From: an uncultured Verrucomicrobiota bacterium
GTDB taxonomy: Bacteria > Verrucomicrobiota > Kiritimatiellia > RFP12 > UBA1067
Direction of reading: 5' to 3'
Length of the DNA: 6,912 nucleotides
Assembly: GCA_947305585.1 (NCBI GenBank)
Contig: CAMZDY010000055.1
Span: 1-6,912 of the forward strand
Part shown: in pieces, positions 6,850 to 6,912 of the stretch
Position numbering within the stretch: the stretch's first letter is position 1
How the letters are laid out: each line of letters opens with the position of its first letter
Position numbers and translations under genes: made by a program
The notes under the pieces: model-generated
What the model was told of the DNA's origin: nothing
What the model saw: only the letters and a program-made list of their open reading frames with translations
Databases searched by the model: none

Positions 6850-6912
6850 TTAAGCGAATGCCAGCAAAAAAGCCACCAGCACCATCAGGAACGCGAGCCA
6901 CTTCCGCCAGAC
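6850..6912 (-). CDS. C-terminal end of an unidentified, probably membrane-bound protein
   Basis: Twenty codons and a TAA stop enter from the right edge and read VWRKWLAFLMVLVAFLLAFA. Basic and aromatic residues are followed by a continuous hydrophobic stretch, as in a last transmembrane helix. The frame is chosen because its third positions are mostly G/C like the other genes, whereas the competing frame that would end in ATGA at the rhaB start has A/T-rich third positions. The stop is 16 nt before rhaB, so the two genes are probably co-transcribed. A sugar transporter would fit next to a rhamnose kinase, but 20 residues cannot establish the family. Confidence 0.45.
   Translation of the reverse strand, partial: VWRKWLAFLMVLVAFLLAFA

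Noticed and set aside
6831..6911. Alternative reading of the right-edge fragment ending in ATGA over the rhaB start
   Set aside because: The overlap would match other junctions here, but its codons have A/T-rich third positions, unlike all other genes in the window, whereas the chosen frame is G/C-rich at third positions and encodes a plausible membrane helix.
1..6912. Terminators, riboswitches, tRNAs, CRISPR repeats, insertion sequences
   Set aside because: Gene junctions are at most 16 nt, I saw no hairpin followed by a T-run on the minus strand, no direct repeat array and no transposase-like frame.

Overview
The window is a gene-dense bacterial chromosome segment, GC-rich by eye. Every supportable gene lies on the minus strand, so transcription runs from high to low coordinates. 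There are five complete genes and two fragments cut by the window edges. In transcription order they are: the last 20 codons of an unidentified, apparently membrane protein (6850-6912); a rhamnulokinase (rhaB-like, 5412-6833); the double-GTPase ribosome assembly factor Der/EngA (4060-5415); a multi-spanning GT-C/GT39-like membrane glycosyltransferase (2661-4070); a compact 1-deoxy-D-xylulose-5-phosphate synthase (dxs, 964-2664); a two-helix membrane protein with a cytosolic NERD (nuclease-related) domain (294-971); and the N-terminal 97 codons of a tail-specific protease of the Prc/Tsp S41 family (1-292).

The layout is that of one tightly packed operon. Successive junctions are a 16-nt gap, a 4-nt ATGA overlap, an 11-nt overlap with a GTG start, a second ATGA overlap, an 8-nt overlap and a 1-nt gap. 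No junction leaves room for a promoter or terminator. Five of the six starts have a recognisable purine-rich Shine-Dalgarno element 7-10 nt upstream; der is the exception, and its start is fused to the rhaB stop. I see no RNA gene, CRISPR array, insertion sequence, repeat family or attachment site, and no non-coding stretch longer than about 16 nt.

The organism is a bacterium using Shine-Dalgarno initiation and the MEP isoprenoid pathway. The Dxs protein reads GDA instead of GDG in its thiamine-diphosphate motif, and the switch II region of the second Der G domain is unusual. From memory, both traits resemble Verrucomicrobia/Lentisphaerae/Kiritimatiellota (PVC) proteins. That placement is a tentative inference, since no search could be run.

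Functionally the operon mixes sugar catabolism (rhamnose), translation (Der), isoprenoid precursor supply (Dxs) and envelope functions (membrane glycosyltransferase, NERD membrane protein, envelope protease). Dxs feeds polyprenyl-phosphate lipid carriers, which GT-C enzymes typically use as sugar donors, so a link between those two neighbours is plausible but unproven. I found no convincing new biological system. The points most worth checking are the compact, GDA-variant Dxs, the membrane-tethered NERD protein inside a housekeeping operon, and the operon's unusual gene combination.
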